A stretch of DNA of 64,000 nt from Metallumcola ferriviriculae (GTDB taxonomy: Bacteria; Bacillota; JADQBR01), in assembly GCF_035573695.1 (NCBI RefSeq), contig NZ_CP121694.1, positions 3,604,001-3,668,000 of the forward strand, given 5' to 3'. This document shows positions 18,024 through 27,103 of this stretch, piece after piece. The position numbers were made by a program, and so were the translations under genes. The notes beneath the pieces were generated by a model. The model searched no databases. It saw only the letters and a program-made list of their open reading frames with translations, and was not told where the DNA came from. Position 1 is the stretch's first letter. Each line of letters opens with the position of its first letter.

Positions 18024-18052
18024 TTGACACGCTGAGATAGCAAGAATAATAT
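18024..18052 (+). promoter_or_regulatory. Near-consensus sigma-A promoter of the kamA-family gene
   Basis: TTGACA (18024-18029), exact 17-base spacer, TAATAT (18047-18052). Only about 22 bases remain to the GTG start, so the leader is short. Confidence 0.75.
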
Positions 18053-18074
18053 AGAAGAAAACGTCTGAAAAGGG

Positions 18075-19199
18075 GTGTTTATTATCAAAGAAAATACACG
18101 CAAATCATTAACAGTTGCACCAAAAATAGAAGAATGGCAGGAACAGATGCGAAATATGGTTGATACCATTGACAAACTAGAAAAATACATCAATGTTACC
18201 GACGAAGAAAGAGAAGCTATCAAAACAACTTCCGCCCGCTGGGGCACCACCCCATATTTTGCATCATTAATGGGCCGTGATAATGCCGATGACCCAATCC
18301 GTAAACAGGTTGTCCCTTCCAAAAAGGAACAAGAAAATTTCTATGGGATTGAGAACTACTTAATTCATAAGGAGAACCGGTCAGGAGAAGAAAATAGACC
18401 GGATAGCATCGCTAGACAGTATCGAGATAGAATCGCCTTTACTGTGGTAAACATATGCGGCAATTACTGCCGACATTGTTTCCGCAAGGAGTTGGTCGTA
18501 GATGAGTCCTTAGAGCTGCGGTTGGATGTAGACGAAGGGCTGGACTGGATTAGAGAGCATACAGAATTAAGGGACATCCTGGTAACAGGTGGAGATCCCC
18601 TACTGCTTCCCGACGAACAAATTGAATATATCATAAGAAAACTGCGGGAAATCCCACATATTGAAATGATTCGCTTTGGCAGCCGCCTGCCCATTGTCCT
18701 GCCCCATAGGATAACTAAAGGACTGCAGAAAGTGTTGGGCGGATACCACCGAGTTCCCATCTGGCTTAATACTCAATGTAACCACCCTAATGAAATCACC
18801 GAAAGAACGGCTGAAGCGGTATGGGATCTGCTGACCTGCGGGGTGAATGTAGGTAATCAGGCAGTACTCATGAAAGGTATTAACGATGATGTTGAGACCT
18901 TTCGTGAGTTACATCAAAAACTGCTGGCTATCAGAATAAGACCTTACTATGTCTTCTATTTGGAGCCTGCTCCGGGTATTGACCATTTCCGTACACCGGT
19001 AGAGAAAGGCGCAGAATTAATTCGGGATGCCCTTCGCGGCCATACTTCCGGTTTGGCCCAGCCCATGTATGTAGTGGCAACCAACATCGGTAAAATACCA
19101 TTAATGCCCGACTACTACATCCAAGAAAAAAATGAGCAGGAATATGTGCTTAAAAACTACAAGGGTGAAACAACCACTTTGCCAAACATTCCGGAGTAA
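18075..19199 (+). CDS. KamA family radical SAM aminomutase
   Basis: A 374-residue protein. The radical SAM cluster is CGNYCRHCF (Cx3Cx2C), preceded by RIAFTVVNI, followed by the TGGDPLL motif that contacts SAM and by PYYVFYLEPAPGIDHFRTPVEKG, matching lysine 2,3-aminomutase relatives. PLP-binding lysine is expected in the C-terminal YVVATNIGKIPLMPDYY segment (GKIP). The 1,2-amino shift acts on lysine or glutamate; the residues separating the two were not resolved. It is shorter than clostridial lysine aminomutase (about 416). Start: GTG at 18075 is the only standard codon near the AAAAGGGG site but very close to it. Confidence 0.85.
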   Translation: MFIIKENTRKSLTVAPKIEEWQEQMRNMVDTIDKLEKYINVTDEEREAIKTTSARWGTTPYFASLMGRDNADDPIRKQVVPSKKEQENFYGIENYLIHKENRSGEENRPDSIARQYRDRIAFTVVNICGNYCRHCFRKELVVDESLELRLDVDEGLDWIREHTELRDILVTGGDPLLLPDEQIEYIIRKLREIPHIEMIRFGSRLPIVLPHRITKGLQKVLGGYHRVPIWLNTQCNHPNEITERTAEAVWDLLTCGVNVGNQAVLMKGINDDVETFRELHQKLLAIRIRPYYVFYLEPAPGIDHFRTPVEKGAELIRDALRGHTSGLAQPMYVVATNIGKIPLMPDYYIQEKNEQEYVLKNYKGETTTLPNIPE

Positions 19200-19224
19200 G
19201 GTTCGTTATTTTTCAAGCCCTCAA

Positions 19225-19255
19225 ATGCCCGACTCCTTGGCAAGGAGTCGGGCAT
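19225..19255. terminator. Strong hairpin after the kamA-family gene
   Basis: Arms of 15 bp (ATGCCCGACTCCTTG and complement) with almost no loop, followed by ATTTATA. It has no long U-run but is positioned as a terminator. Confidence 0.65.
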
Positions 19256-19435
19256 ATTTATAATAATTAACAGTGCGCTTTACCATAGCAAGCCTTAGGT
19301 TACGGGCGGCATGCCTCCCCTACGAAATGGGCTAATAATCTTGATAATTATTAAGAGAATAAAGGACTTGATTAAAAGTCTAAAGAAACGTAAAGAGACG
19401 CATCTAACTATTCCGTGAATATAAGGAGGATATTA

Positions 19436-20155
19436 GTGGCAGTAAAATACAAAGCGGCAGGGGATATTAGCTTACTTATTGAGTTCGAAAATGAAATTTC
19501 CGAAAAAGTAAATGCAAAAGTTAGAAATTTATACTTGGCAATTGAAAAAAACTGTCTTGTAGGAGTCGAAGAGGTGATTCCCACCTACAGGTCCCTCTTA
19601 ATCAATTATAATCCCCTTGAAGTTAAAGGGACTACCTTAATTGAAAAGTTAAAAGACATTGAAAGCCGTCTCGAAGAAATGGATATACCTAAACAAAAAG
19701 TTGTTGAGATTCCCACGCTTTATGGCGGAGAGTTTGGGCCTGATTTGCAATTCGTAGCAGACTATAACAAGATGAGTGCTGAAAATGTAATAAAAATCCA
19801 TTCCCAGGGAAAGTACCTCATTTATATGCTGGGTTTTACGCCAGGCTTTCCTTACTTAGGTGGTATGTCAGAACGAATTGCTACACCTAGGCTGAACAAC
19901 CCACGCATTCGCATTACCGCGGGCAGTGTCGGTATTGCCGGCACTCAAACGGGAATTTACCCCATTGAAAGCCCCGGGGGCTGGCGGTTAATAGGGCGCA
20001 CCCCGATAAAACTCTTTAATCCCGACCGCCATCCGTATTTTCTGTTACAATCGGGAGATTATCTGCAGTTTACCGCAATTAATGAAACAGAATATAACCT
20101 TATCAATGAGCAAGTAGACAAAAATCAATTTCAAGTAAATACAACATTACTGTAG
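19436..20155 (+). CDS. pxpB: 5-oxoprolinase subunit PxpB (KipI-like)
   Basis: 239 residues from the GTG at 19436, preceded by AAGGAGG; a GTG at 19415 lies upstream of that site. It carries the family motifs PTYRSLLINYNP, IPTLYGGEFGPDL, MLGFTPGFPYLGG and AGSVGIAGTQTGIYPIESPGGW. PxpB with PxpC and PxpA cleaves 5-oxo-L-proline (pyroglutamate) to glutamate using ATP; Bacillus KipI also inhibits the sporulation kinase KinA. Fifteen bases separate it from pxpC. Confidence 0.93.
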   Translation: MAVKYKAAGDISLLIEFENEISEKVNAKVRNLYLAIEKNCLVGVEEVIPTYRSLLINYNPLEVKGTTLIEKLKDIESRLEEMDIPKQKVVEIPTLYGGEFGPDLQFVADYNKMSAENVIKIHSQGKYLIYMLGFTPGFPYLGGMSERIATPRLNNPRIRITAGSVGIAGTQTGIYPIESPGGWRLIGRTPIKLFNPDRHPYFLLQSGDYLQFTAINETEYNLINEQVDKNQFQVNTTLL

Positions 20156-20170
20156 AGGGGGCCGTAAGTA

Positions 20171-21199
20171 ATGGATGCAGTAAAAATTATCGAACCAGGT
20201 CCCTTAACAACAATTCAAGATACGGGCAGAAAAGGTTATCAAAGATACGGCATGCCCGTCGCCGGGGCTATGGATCTTTTTTCTTACAGAGTCGCAAACT
20301 TATTAGCAGGTAACGATGATAACGCCGCAGCTCTTGAATTTACGCTGCAGGGACCAAAAATGGAGTTTTTACACAATGCGGTAATTGCAATCACAGGAGC
20401 CGAAACGATACCGATAATAGACAACAAACCGGCGCCCCTATGGCAGACCATATTTGTTAAAAAAGGCAGTGTCCTTAGCTTCAATGGGATTAAATCCGGC
20501 CTGCGGGGCTATGTGGCTATAAGAGGCGGCGTAGAAGTCCCCAATGTTCTTGAAAGCGGGTCAACTTATCTGCGGGCAAATATTGGTGGAATTGAAGGGC
20601 GCAAACTTACTTCCAAGGATATTATCCCTATGGGAGATTCAATTGAGGGATACCCCGGAAACCCGCAGCCTTATATTCTGCCAAAGGATTTCATCCCAAG
20701 ATTTAATGATACTGAAGAAATCAGGGTCATTCTTGGACCACAAGAAGATTTGTTTAAAAAAGAAAGTATTAAAACCTTTTTAAACTCAGAATACACAGTT
20801 ACCACCCAATCAGACAGAATGGGCTACAGATTAGAGGGACCGACTATTAGGCACAAAGAAAGTCCCGACATTATTTCTGACGGTATCCCTTTGGGCGGAA
20901 TACAGGTGCCTGGCCACGGCCAGCCCATTATTATGTTGGCGGATAGGCAAACGACAGGCGGTTATACAAAAATAGCAACGGTTATTTCCACAGATTTAAA
21001 TAAAATTGCTCAGTTAGCACCGGGGAAAAAGATAAAATTTAAATCAGTTACCCTTGAAGAAGCACATGATGCCCTTCGCATCCAGGAAAGCATTGTTAAC
21101 AGCATCGAGAAACTACCTGAAGCCCCTAGTAGCAAAAAAATATTAAAACTTAAAATTTCTGGAGAAGAATTCTTAGTTACTATTGAACCAATTGATTAA
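20171..21199 (+). CDS. pxpC: 5-oxoprolinase subunit PxpC (KipA-like, biotin-dependent carboxyltransferase fold)
   Basis: A 342-residue protein with IIEPGPLTTIQDTGRKGYQRYGMPVAGAMD at the N-terminus, the most conserved part of the family, then RGYVAIRGGVEVPNVLES and a C-terminal ISDGIPLGGIQVPGHGQPIIMLADRQTTGGYTKIATV. Together with pxpB it forms one subcomplex of the three-part 5-oxoprolinase. GAGGGGG precedes the ATG. It converges on the pxpA operon through a shared 22-bp terminator hairpin. Confidence 0.93.
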   Translation: MDAVKIIEPGPLTTIQDTGRKGYQRYGMPVAGAMDLFSYRVANLLAGNDDNAAALEFTLQGPKMEFLHNAVIAITGAETIPIIDNKPAPLWQTIFVKKGSVLSFNGIKSGLRGYVAIRGGVEVPNVLESGSTYLRANIGGIEGRKLTSKDIIPMGDSIEGYPGNPQPYILPKDFIPRFNDTEEIRVILGPQEDLFKKESIKTFLNSEYTVTTQSDRMGYRLEGPTIRHKESPDIISDGIPLGGIQVPGHGQPIIMLADRQTTGGYTKIATVISTDLNKIAQLAPGKKIKFKSVTLEEAHDALRIQESIVNSIEKLPEAPSSKKILKLKISGEEFLVTIEPID

Positions 21200-21247
21200 T
21201 GTAACGACAAACCAGAGGGTAATCCCCTCTGGTTTGTCGTTACATTT
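21198..21247. terminator. Bidirectional terminator between pxpC and pxpA
   Basis: Arms of 22 bp (21198-21219 and 21225-21246) with a 5-base loop. T-runs on both sides suit both converging genes. Confidence 0.9.
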
Positions 21248-21257
21248 TCAGGATATT

Positions 21258-22022
21258 TTATTTACGATTTAATGCCGTCACTTTGACGCCTGCATCTTGG
21301 AAAACTTTTTTAATGTGTTCAACCAATGCTACGGCTTCCTGATTATCTCCGTGAACACAGATGCTATCGGCTTTGATATCGATGGTTTTACCATCCAATG
21401 TAGTTACCTTCCCTGCTTGAATCATCCTTAATACTCTTGAAGCAGCAACTGTTTTGTTATGGATCACTGCGCCCTCAGTTCCTCGGGGCACCAGAGTTCC
21501 TTCCGCGGTATATGCTCGATCCGCGAACACTTCACTTGCAGTTTGCAGACCTACCTCTTGTCCCGCCTTAATAAGCTGAGAACCCGATAGTCCCATTAAA
21601 ATTAGCTCACAGTCCACCAAATAGACACCCTCAGCTATAGCTCTGGCTAGAGTATAATCCCTGGCCGCCATATTATAAAGTGCCCCATGCGGTTTGACAT
21701 GCTGCAGCTTGCCACCATAAGCTCTGACAAATCCATTAAGAGCACCTACTTGATATATAATATATGCTTTTGCTTCTTCTGGACTAATAACCATATTGCG
21801 CCTGCCGAAACCCATTAGGTCAGGAAAACCGGGATGGGCACCCACAGCCACATTATTCTCCAGCGCCTTTTTGACGGTAAATTCCATTACCTGGGGGTCC
21901 CCGGCATGAAAACCACAAGCAATATTTACAGAAGTCACATAGCGAAGCACCACTTCGTCATTGCCGATTTTATAATTACCGAAACTCTCGCCAATGTCAC
22001 TATTTAAATCAACCCGATTCAT
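21258..22022 (-). CDS. pxpA: 5-oxoprolinase subunit PxpA (LamB/YcsF family)
   Basis: A 254-residue protein with the YcsF signature VDLNSDIGESFGNYKIGND, the NIACGFHAGDP metal-site-like motif, GVAVGAHPGFPD (here NVAVGAHPGFPDLMGFGRR), HVKPHGALYN and SICVHGDN. It completes the 5-oxoprolinase with pxpB and pxpC, although here it is on the opposite strand as last gene of the TRAP transporter operon. AAGGAGG precedes the ATG. Full length. Confidence 0.94.
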   Translation of the reverse strand: MNRVDLNSDIGESFGNYKIGNDEVVLRYVTSVNIACGFHAGDPQVMEFTVKKALENNVAVGAHPGFPDLMGFGRRNMVISPEEAKAYIIYQVGALNGFVRAYGGKLQHVKPHGALYNMAARDYTLARAIAEGVYLVDCELILMGLSGSQLIKAGQEVGLQTASEVFADRAYTAEGTLVPRGTEGAVIHNKTVAASRVLRMIQAGKVTTLDGKTIDIKADSICVHGDNQEAVALVEHIKKVFQDAGVKVTALNRK

Positions 22023-22052
22023 ATGCTTACCTCCTTTCCAGAATAAACATAC

Positions 22053-22064
22053 GGGGGCGCCCCC
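22053..22064. other. GC-rich perfect palindrome between dctM and pxpA
   Basis: GGGGGCGCCCCC sits in the 66-base gap. It could form a short stem that separates mRNA segments; no U-run follows. Confidence 0.35.
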
Positions 22065-22088
22065 CTAAAACGTACCCTTTTTCGTCCC

Positions 22089-23399
22089 TTATCTGACCAT
22101 CAAGTTTGGCAAAATGAGTACCAGCTTGGGATATACAGTAACAAGAGCTACCACCGCTAGCAAAATTACAAAGGAAGGCAGTGCATAAAGTGCTATTTTA
22201 AAAATATCTTCGTCAACAAGACCATTAATGACAAATAGGTTAAACCCAACCGGAGGCGTTATCTGAGCAACCTCAATCATGATTACCAAATAGATACCAA
22301 ACCAAAGGGGATCAAATCCCGCTGCCTGAATTAACGGTAACGCTAACGGCAAACTCATAACAATCATAGAAAAGCCATCCAGCAGACAGCCCAAAATTAA
22401 ATACATTATAGATAAGATAATCATTAGTTGGTAGTTGGAAAGATCAAGTGTTCCTATAAATGCCGTCAGTTTTGAAGGAATACCCAAGTAACCTACTGCA
22501 ACAGATAGATATGAAGCACCTACTACGATCAGCATAATCATGGCACTTGTCTTAACAGCACCCAGAACCGCTTCCCAAAATGTCTCCTTATCCATACTGC
22601 GTGAAATTCCCGCAAAAAACAAAGCACCAAGAACTCCGACAGAAGCCGCTTCAGTGGGGGTGGCCCAACCTGCATAAATACTGCCTAACACCATACCGAT
22701 TAAGGTAATTACCGGAAATAATAAGGGCAGTGTCCTAAATCGTTCACTCCAAGTCGATCTTGTATCGCCGAGCGGCGCCAGGTCGGGGTTAATAGCACAA
22801 CGCACCATAGTGTAGCCCCCGAAAGCAATAGCAATAATGATACCAGGAATGATCCCGGCAATAAATAATTTGCCGATACTAACCTCTGCAACAATACCGT
22901 AAACCAGCATCACCATACTAGGTGGTATCAGAAACCCTAAGGTGCCGGCTCCGGCCAAGGACCCGATAACAAGAGACTTATCATATTTACGCTTGTAAAG
23001 TTCCGGCAAGGTAATTCTTCCCACAGTGGCTGTAGTAGCAGCGGATGATCCACTGACAGCCGCAAACAAGGTACAAGCCACGATATTTACATGAATTAAG
23101 CGTCCCGGTAAAAAATCCATCCAAGGGGATAACCCCTTAAACAGGTTTTCAGATATCTTACTACGAAACAAAATTTCACCCATTAAGATAAACAACGGCA
23201 GTGCCATCATTGTCGAACTGCTGGTATTATTCCACAAGATATTCGATAGGATAGAAAAAGGCGGGGCCGTGGTAAAAAGAGAAAAACCCGCTATACCTAC
23301 TAGGAATAGCGATACACCAACCCACACAGAACTGCCCAAAAATATAACAAGAAGAGCTAATAAAGTCCAAGAAACAGTAAATGAACTCAAGGCAAACAT
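22089..23399 (-). CDS. dctM: TRAP transporter large permease (DctM-like)
   Basis: A 436-residue protein with about 12 hydrophobic helices. It has the family signature AVSGSSAATTATVGRITLPEL (the conserved GSS.A.....G), GFLIPPS, WATPTEAASVGVLGAL and EVAQITPPVGFNLFVI. DctM carries the substrate path in TRAP transporters, which use a Na+ gradient. It follows dctQ by about 30 bases. Context with pxpA strongly suggests a 5-oxoproline or related acid as substrate. Confidence 0.93.
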   Translation of the reverse strand: MFALSSFTVSWTLLALLVIFLGSSVWVGVSLFLVGIAGFSLFTTAPPFSILSNILWNNTSSSTMMALPLFILMGEILFRSKISENLFKGLSPWMDFLPGRLIHVNIVACTLFAAVSGSSAATTATVGRITLPELYKRKYDKSLVIGSLAGAGTLGFLIPPSMVMLVYGIVAEVSIGKLFIAGIIPGIIIAIAFGGYTMVRCAINPDLAPLGDTRSTWSERFRTLPLLFPVITLIGMVLGSIYAGWATPTEAASVGVLGALFFAGISRSMDKETFWEAVLGAVKTSAMIMLIVVGASYLSVAVGYLGIPSKLTAFIGTLDLSNYQLMIILSIMYLILGCLLDGFSMIVMSLPLALPLIQAAGFDPLWFGIYLVIMIEVAQITPPVGFNLFVINGLVDEDIFKIALYALPSFVILLAVVALVTVYPKLVLILPNLMVR

Positions 23400-23428
23400 C
23401 CCCCCAAATGATAACTATTAAAACTTAT

Positions 23429-23962
23429 TCAACGACCTAATGCCTCTGATTCCACTTCTTCCACCTCTATTTCACCAGTTTTAAGTTTAATTATTGACCT
23501 TAATATTTCAGCTATAAATTGAAGTGCAACCAGAAAAGAACCTAAAGGCATGACTGCTTGTGGAATGGCAAGATATGTTTCTGAAATCTGCATCGAACGA
23601 CTGCCTGAAACCACGGAATCCCAAAAGAAACTGCCGCTGGTATAAGTGATAATGGCAAACACGGTTAATCCTATTATAAATGCGTAAAGCTCGAGGAGAA
23701 TCTTTGCCTTACCTTTAAGTGATTTATGCAGAAAAACCATACGGATGTGGCCTTTTTCTTTTAAAGTATAGGCCAGGCCGAGAAAGGTAATGGCTACCAT
23801 CAGGTACCCGGTATATTCTTCAGTAACATAAAGGGTTTTATCGAAAAAGGTACGAATAACAACCTCTGATAGCACCAAAGCTACACCGATTAACATCATA
23901 ATGCCTGCGATTCTGCCAAATATTTCGGAAATGCGGTCAATTAGTCGGACAAGTTTTTCCAT
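23429..23962 (-). CDS. dctQ: TRAP transporter small permease (DctQ-like)
   Basis: A 177-residue protein with four hydrophobic helices. It contains VLSEVVIRTFFDKTLYVTEEYTGYLMV, the DctQ mark with the E-E pair, and the KEKGHIRM segment. It pairs with DctM in the membrane. The Glu-rich tail is unusual but not remarkable. The gap to dctP contains a hairpin. Confidence 0.9.
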   Translation of the reverse strand: MEKLVRLIDRISEIFGRIAGIMMLIGVALVLSEVVIRTFFDKTLYVTEEYTGYLMVAITFLGLAYTLKEKGHIRMVFLHKSLKGKAKILLELYAFIIGLTVFAIITYTSGSFFWDSVVSGSRSMQISETYLAIPQAVMPLGSFLVALQFIAEILRSIIKLKTGEIEVEEVESEALGR

Positions 23963-24007
23963 GCTTCCCTCCCCTTCCGAGATAAATGAAAACTTGATAA
24001 AAAGAAA

Positions 24008-24039
24008 GCAACCGACAAAAATTATAAGCTGCCGGTTGC
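24008..24039 (-). terminator. Hairpin between dctP and dctQ
   Basis: GCAACCG (24008-24014) pairs with CGGTTGC (24033-24039), 20 bases past the dctP stop. Moderate stem without a long U-run: an attenuator or 3' protective hairpin that would raise binding protein over permease. Confidence 0.5.
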
Positions 24040-24059
24040 ATCTTTACCTGAATTATTCT

Positions 24060-25109
24060 TTAGCGGCCAACCTCTTCTTTGAACTTAGCCACGATTTCTT
24101 GCGCCTCCGGCGGGGCATCCTTTAACCAATCTTGGCGAATTTGCTCTGTCACTGTGGACAATTCATCCAAGAACTCCTGGCTGGGCTTAAGCGTGGTGAT
24201 ACCCTTTTCGTTAACTAACGCTTCTTTTTCTGCATCAAGTTTAGCAACATCTTCCCATGCTTTAGCTTCCATTTCCTTACCAGCGTTAATTAACTTTTCT
24301 TGAGTTTCAGCATCGAGCTTATTGAACTCATCCAAGTTAACTGTTACAAGGTCAGTAGCCTGGGTAACACTTACAGGTACATAATAATCAAGAACTTCCC
24401 AGAACTTAGCATCTACTGCAGTAGGAGTAGATGTCAAAACTGAGTCAATCACACCGGTAGCCAGAGAGGAGTATACCTCACTAAAGGGCAGTGGGTACGG
24501 GGTACCGTCTGCTGCTTCAACCACAAGAGCACCGTTCTTATCATATGTCCGCATTTTCAGACCTTCCATGTCCGCCAAAGATTTTACTTCATTTTTTGTC
24601 CAAAATCCTGCTGCCGGCCATGGAGAAACATAAAGAATTTTTTGTCCCCACTTCTCTTCGGCAACTTTATCAAAATATGGGCGTGCAATCTCATTTAACA
24701 ACTTTGCTTCTTCATGGTTCTGTACCAAGAATGGCAGGGTTACTACACCAAACAGCGGTTCATCACCTGCAACACCACTGGTAAGCATATCAGAAACCGG
24801 CACCAGTCCGTCACGAACAACTTTTAATAATTCCGGACCTTTGTAGCCTAGTGCTCCACCAGTCTTAACTGATAAGGTCACCTGTCCGTCAGTAGCTTCT
24901 TTTACCTTATCCGCAAATGCCTGCAGAGCAACGCTTTGATGGTTATTAGGCGGCCATACGGAATTAGCTACCCACTCAACAGGTTTTGCCTTTTGTCCAT
25001 CATCTGCGGGTTTTTCACCTTCAGCCTGCTTGCCGTCGCTGGCACAACCAGCTAAAGCTAAGGAAAGAGCCAACAATAATACAGTTAAAACAATTAATGA
25101 TTTTTTCAC
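24060..25109 (-). CDS. dctP: TRAP transporter substrate-binding lipoprotein (DctP-like)
   Basis: A 349-residue protein. It has a lipoprotein signal with LALAGCASDG (lipobox LAGC, Cys at about residue 22), followed by a low-complexity linker and a DctP domain. The domain has the conserved GLKMRTYDKN Arg that salt-bridges the substrate carboxylate, and the helix MEAKAWEDV. It should deliver an organic acid, by context 5-oxoproline, to DctQM. AGGAGGG lies before the start; the initiator is ATG or GTG within a few bases of 25109. First gene of the operon. Confidence 0.92.
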   Translation of the reverse strand: MKKSLIVLTVLLLALSLALAGCASDGKQAEGEKPADDGQKAKPVEWVANSVWPPNNHQSVALQAFADKVKEATDGQVTLSVKTGGALGYKGPELLKVVRDGLVPVSDMLTSGVAGDEPLFGVVTLPFLVQNHEEAKLLNEIARPYFDKVAEEKWGQKILYVSPWPAAGFWTKNEVKSLADMEGLKMRTYDKNGALVVEAADGTPYPLPFSEVYSSLATGVIDSVLTSTPTAVDAKFWEVLDYYVPVSVTQATDLVTVNLDEFNKLDAETQEKLINAGKEMEAKAWEDVAKLDAEKEALVNEKGITTLKPSQEFLDELSTVTEQIRQDWLKDAPPEAQEIVAKFKEEVGR

Positions 25110-25150
25110 TTCTTAAAACCCTCCTTTAAATTGTGATATTTTTATATCCT

Positions 25151-25175
25151 TTATACCCAATTTCATTGAGTATAA
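25151..25175. promoter_or_regulatory. Imperfect 25-bp palindrome in the dctP promoter region
   Basis: TTATACCCAAT (25151-25161), TTC, ATTGAGTATAA (25165-25175): 11-bp arms with one mismatch, 42 bases before dctP. On the minus strand it contains a TTATACT box resembling a -10. It is a plausible operator or 5' leader hairpin for the transporter operon. Confidence 0.5.
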
Positions 25176-25365
25176 GAATAACCTGCCTTTTAAAAAATTC
25201 TGCTTCACTAACAGAACCTCTAGTTCAATTCGCGAAAAAGAATAATATCCCTCTTTTATTGGTAGATAATCATCCAGGAAATTTCTGTCTGATTAATGGA
25301 AAAAACATTTAATTCCAAGGGTTTGGGTAATCACATCTCCTCAGCAACTGCATATTTTATTTCTG

Positions 25366-25376
25366 AAATGAATCAA
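25366..25376. repeat. 11-bp direct repeat, left flank of the IS pair
   Basis: AAATGAATCAA. The same word occurs between the two IS copies (27093-27103) and at the right flank (28821-28831). It is the likely target duplication. Confidence 0.75.
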
Positions 25377-27092
25377 TAGGTAATTGCGAAATTCAAAATT
25401 TAACGTAGGCAGCTAATCAGAAAGTTTAATAAAGAGGACAGAAAATTTTAAGCAGAGGTTGGACAGAAAAAATTCGGCACAAATAACCGCAAGTATTTTG
25501 CGGGTTGAAAGAGCAAGTATAAAGGATTTGCTAAGCCAAAAGAGGTTTAAGGCTTCTGATGAGTTCGTGTTTATGGAGTTTGTCTGCAAGAATAACGGTA
25601 AGCAGTTGAGTAATTCCTGCAAGGAGTAAGTCAGCCTTAATGGTTAAAGCATTTGTAGTTTTTCTGTTGGCGACGCCAAAATTGGATTTAAAGTGTTGAA
25701 TGGTTTGCTCAATAACGCAACGATTTTTGTAGATATCAATCCATTCAGGGGTGTCTCTAATAATGCCAGGATAAAGTCTTAAGTCTTTTTCAGGATAGGT
25801 ATAAAACATTCTACCAGAAGGAGAGTCGGAGCAAGGATGTTCACATAAAGTAATGCGTTTAGAACCTTTCCACTTCATTTTTGGGCAAACCCATTTATCT
25901 CTAACAACGCCACTCCTTAAGGGCGCTTTACCTTCATATTTCATGGGTAAAGAAGAATCTAACGGACACAGAGGTTGTCCAGATTCGTTGAACCCGGGTT
26001 CAGGGAGGTTCTTAGAACCTCGTTCGTTCAGAGGAATGACTGTTTTTAAAAAGTGACAATCCTTCAATAAAAAGTTATAGGAATCGTTTGTATCAAAAGC
26101 AGCATCGCCAATAAACGTGCTGGGTTTAAAATGAGTATGTGTTTTAAAAAAGTCGCGCAGAACAGGTTTAAGTGCTTTAGAATCGGATAAGGATTTATCT
26201 TCATCAGGGGAATCAGACTTTTTCTCTATTGGGATTTCAGGGTGTGCATTTATAAAGTCTTCATCAAAAAAGGAAATATTTCTGACTATACCAAGGCCAT
26301 TTGTGAGCATACCAAATTTATAGACATAGCAAAAATGGCCATTGATGTAAAGCTGTTTGACATTTGGATTTGATGATGCGCAGGAAGGCATAATGCCGTA
26401 TGCCATTTTGTATGGGTCAACAGAAGAGTTGCCTTTGTATTGAGACTTAAGCTGCTTGATTAAGCGATTGATAAACTTAGGATTATTCTCAGTAACGTAA
26501 GCTTCAACGCCAGAGGTATCAAAGACGAGATATGAAGCAAGTTCTGAGTTAATTTGCTCACAAATAGGTTCAGTTTGATCAACAAGGTTATCAAAAAGTG
26601 TTTGAAGATGTTTAGAAAAATCTTGCTTAAATCGTGTAAATTTTGATGCATCAGGTACTTTAGAAAAACCACAGAATTCACGGATTTCCTTGGAAAAATT
26701 CAAAAAAATAATCAGAAGCGCATCTGTAGGAATAGAAAAGATTCTCTGAATGATGAGTGCATAAAGAAAAGACTCAAGCTTAAATTTTCGTTTGCGACCA
26801 AAGTGCTTGTAAAAAGCCTGATAGAAACTCAGCGAAATATACTCTGAAAGTTGAATATGCTCTTCAAGAAGCGCTAGAAACCGAGGTTTATCCTTATCAA
26901 CGAAATCAAGACAACCGTCATAAATATCAGATAGGGATAATTGTTTAAATTTCACAGAATAGATCTCCTTTCTTGTTGAATGTAGATATTGCCTGTTAAC
27001 TATATTTTACACAAGACAAGTGAGGAGTTCTATATAACTAAGCAAGAAAAAAGATAGAATTTGCAAGGGTTGCGGCGTTTTGCAAACGCCTA
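25377..27092 (-). mobile_element. Insertion sequence, copy 1 (1,716 bp, DDE transposase)
   Basis: Bounded by TAGG at the left and CCTA at the right. The ends are imperfect inverted repeats: left TAGGTAATTGCGAAA, right (complement) TAGGCGTTTGCAAAA. It holds one transposase gene and is flanked by AAATGAATCAA on both sides. Copy 2 follows after exactly one 11-bp repeat, with an offset of 1,727 bases that holds throughout, so there is no indel between copies. The family is IS4/IS5 superfamily by its transposase; the exact IS group (IS1182-like is my best guess) needs a search. Confidence 0.88.
25531..26955 (-). CDS. DDE transposase of IS copy 1
   Basis: A 474-residue transposase with a GTG start, AAAGGAGA ahead. 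Catalytic acidic residues are likely D in LVFDTSGVEAY, D in TFIGDAAFDTN and E in YKNRCVIEQTIQHFK; the last matches the YREK pattern of IS4-type enzymes. Between them lies a Cys-containing insert (WVCPKMKWKG...CEHPC). The product is identical to that of copy 2. The reading frame is intact, so the element could be active. Confidence 0.92.
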   Translation of the reverse strand: MKFKQLSLSDIYDGCLDFVDKDKPRFLALLEEHIQLSEYISLSFYQAFYKHFGRKRKFKLESFLYALIIQRIFSIPTDALLIIFLNFSKEIREFCGFSKVPDASKFTRFKQDFSKHLQTLFDNLVDQTEPICEQINSELASYLVFDTSGVEAYVTENNPKFINRLIKQLKSQYKGNSSVDPYKMAYGIMPSCASSNPNVKQLYINGHFCYVYKFGMLTNGLGIVRNISFFDEDFINAHPEIPIEKKSDSPDEDKSLSDSKALKPVLRDFFKTHTHFKPSTFIGDAAFDTNDSYNFLLKDCHFLKTVIPLNERGSKNLPEPGFNESGQPLCPLDSSLPMKYEGKAPLRSGVVRDKWVCPKMKWKGSKRITLCEHPCSDSPSGRMFYTYPEKDLRLYPGIIRDTPEWIDIYKNRCVIEQTIQHFKSNFGVANRKTTNALTIKADLLLAGITQLLTVILADKLHKHELIRSLKPLLA

Positions 27093-27103
27093 AAATGAAT
27101 CAA
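27093..27103. repeat. 11-bp direct repeat between the two IS copies
   Basis: AAATGAATCAA joins CCTA of copy 1 to TAGG of copy 2. Confidence 0.75.
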
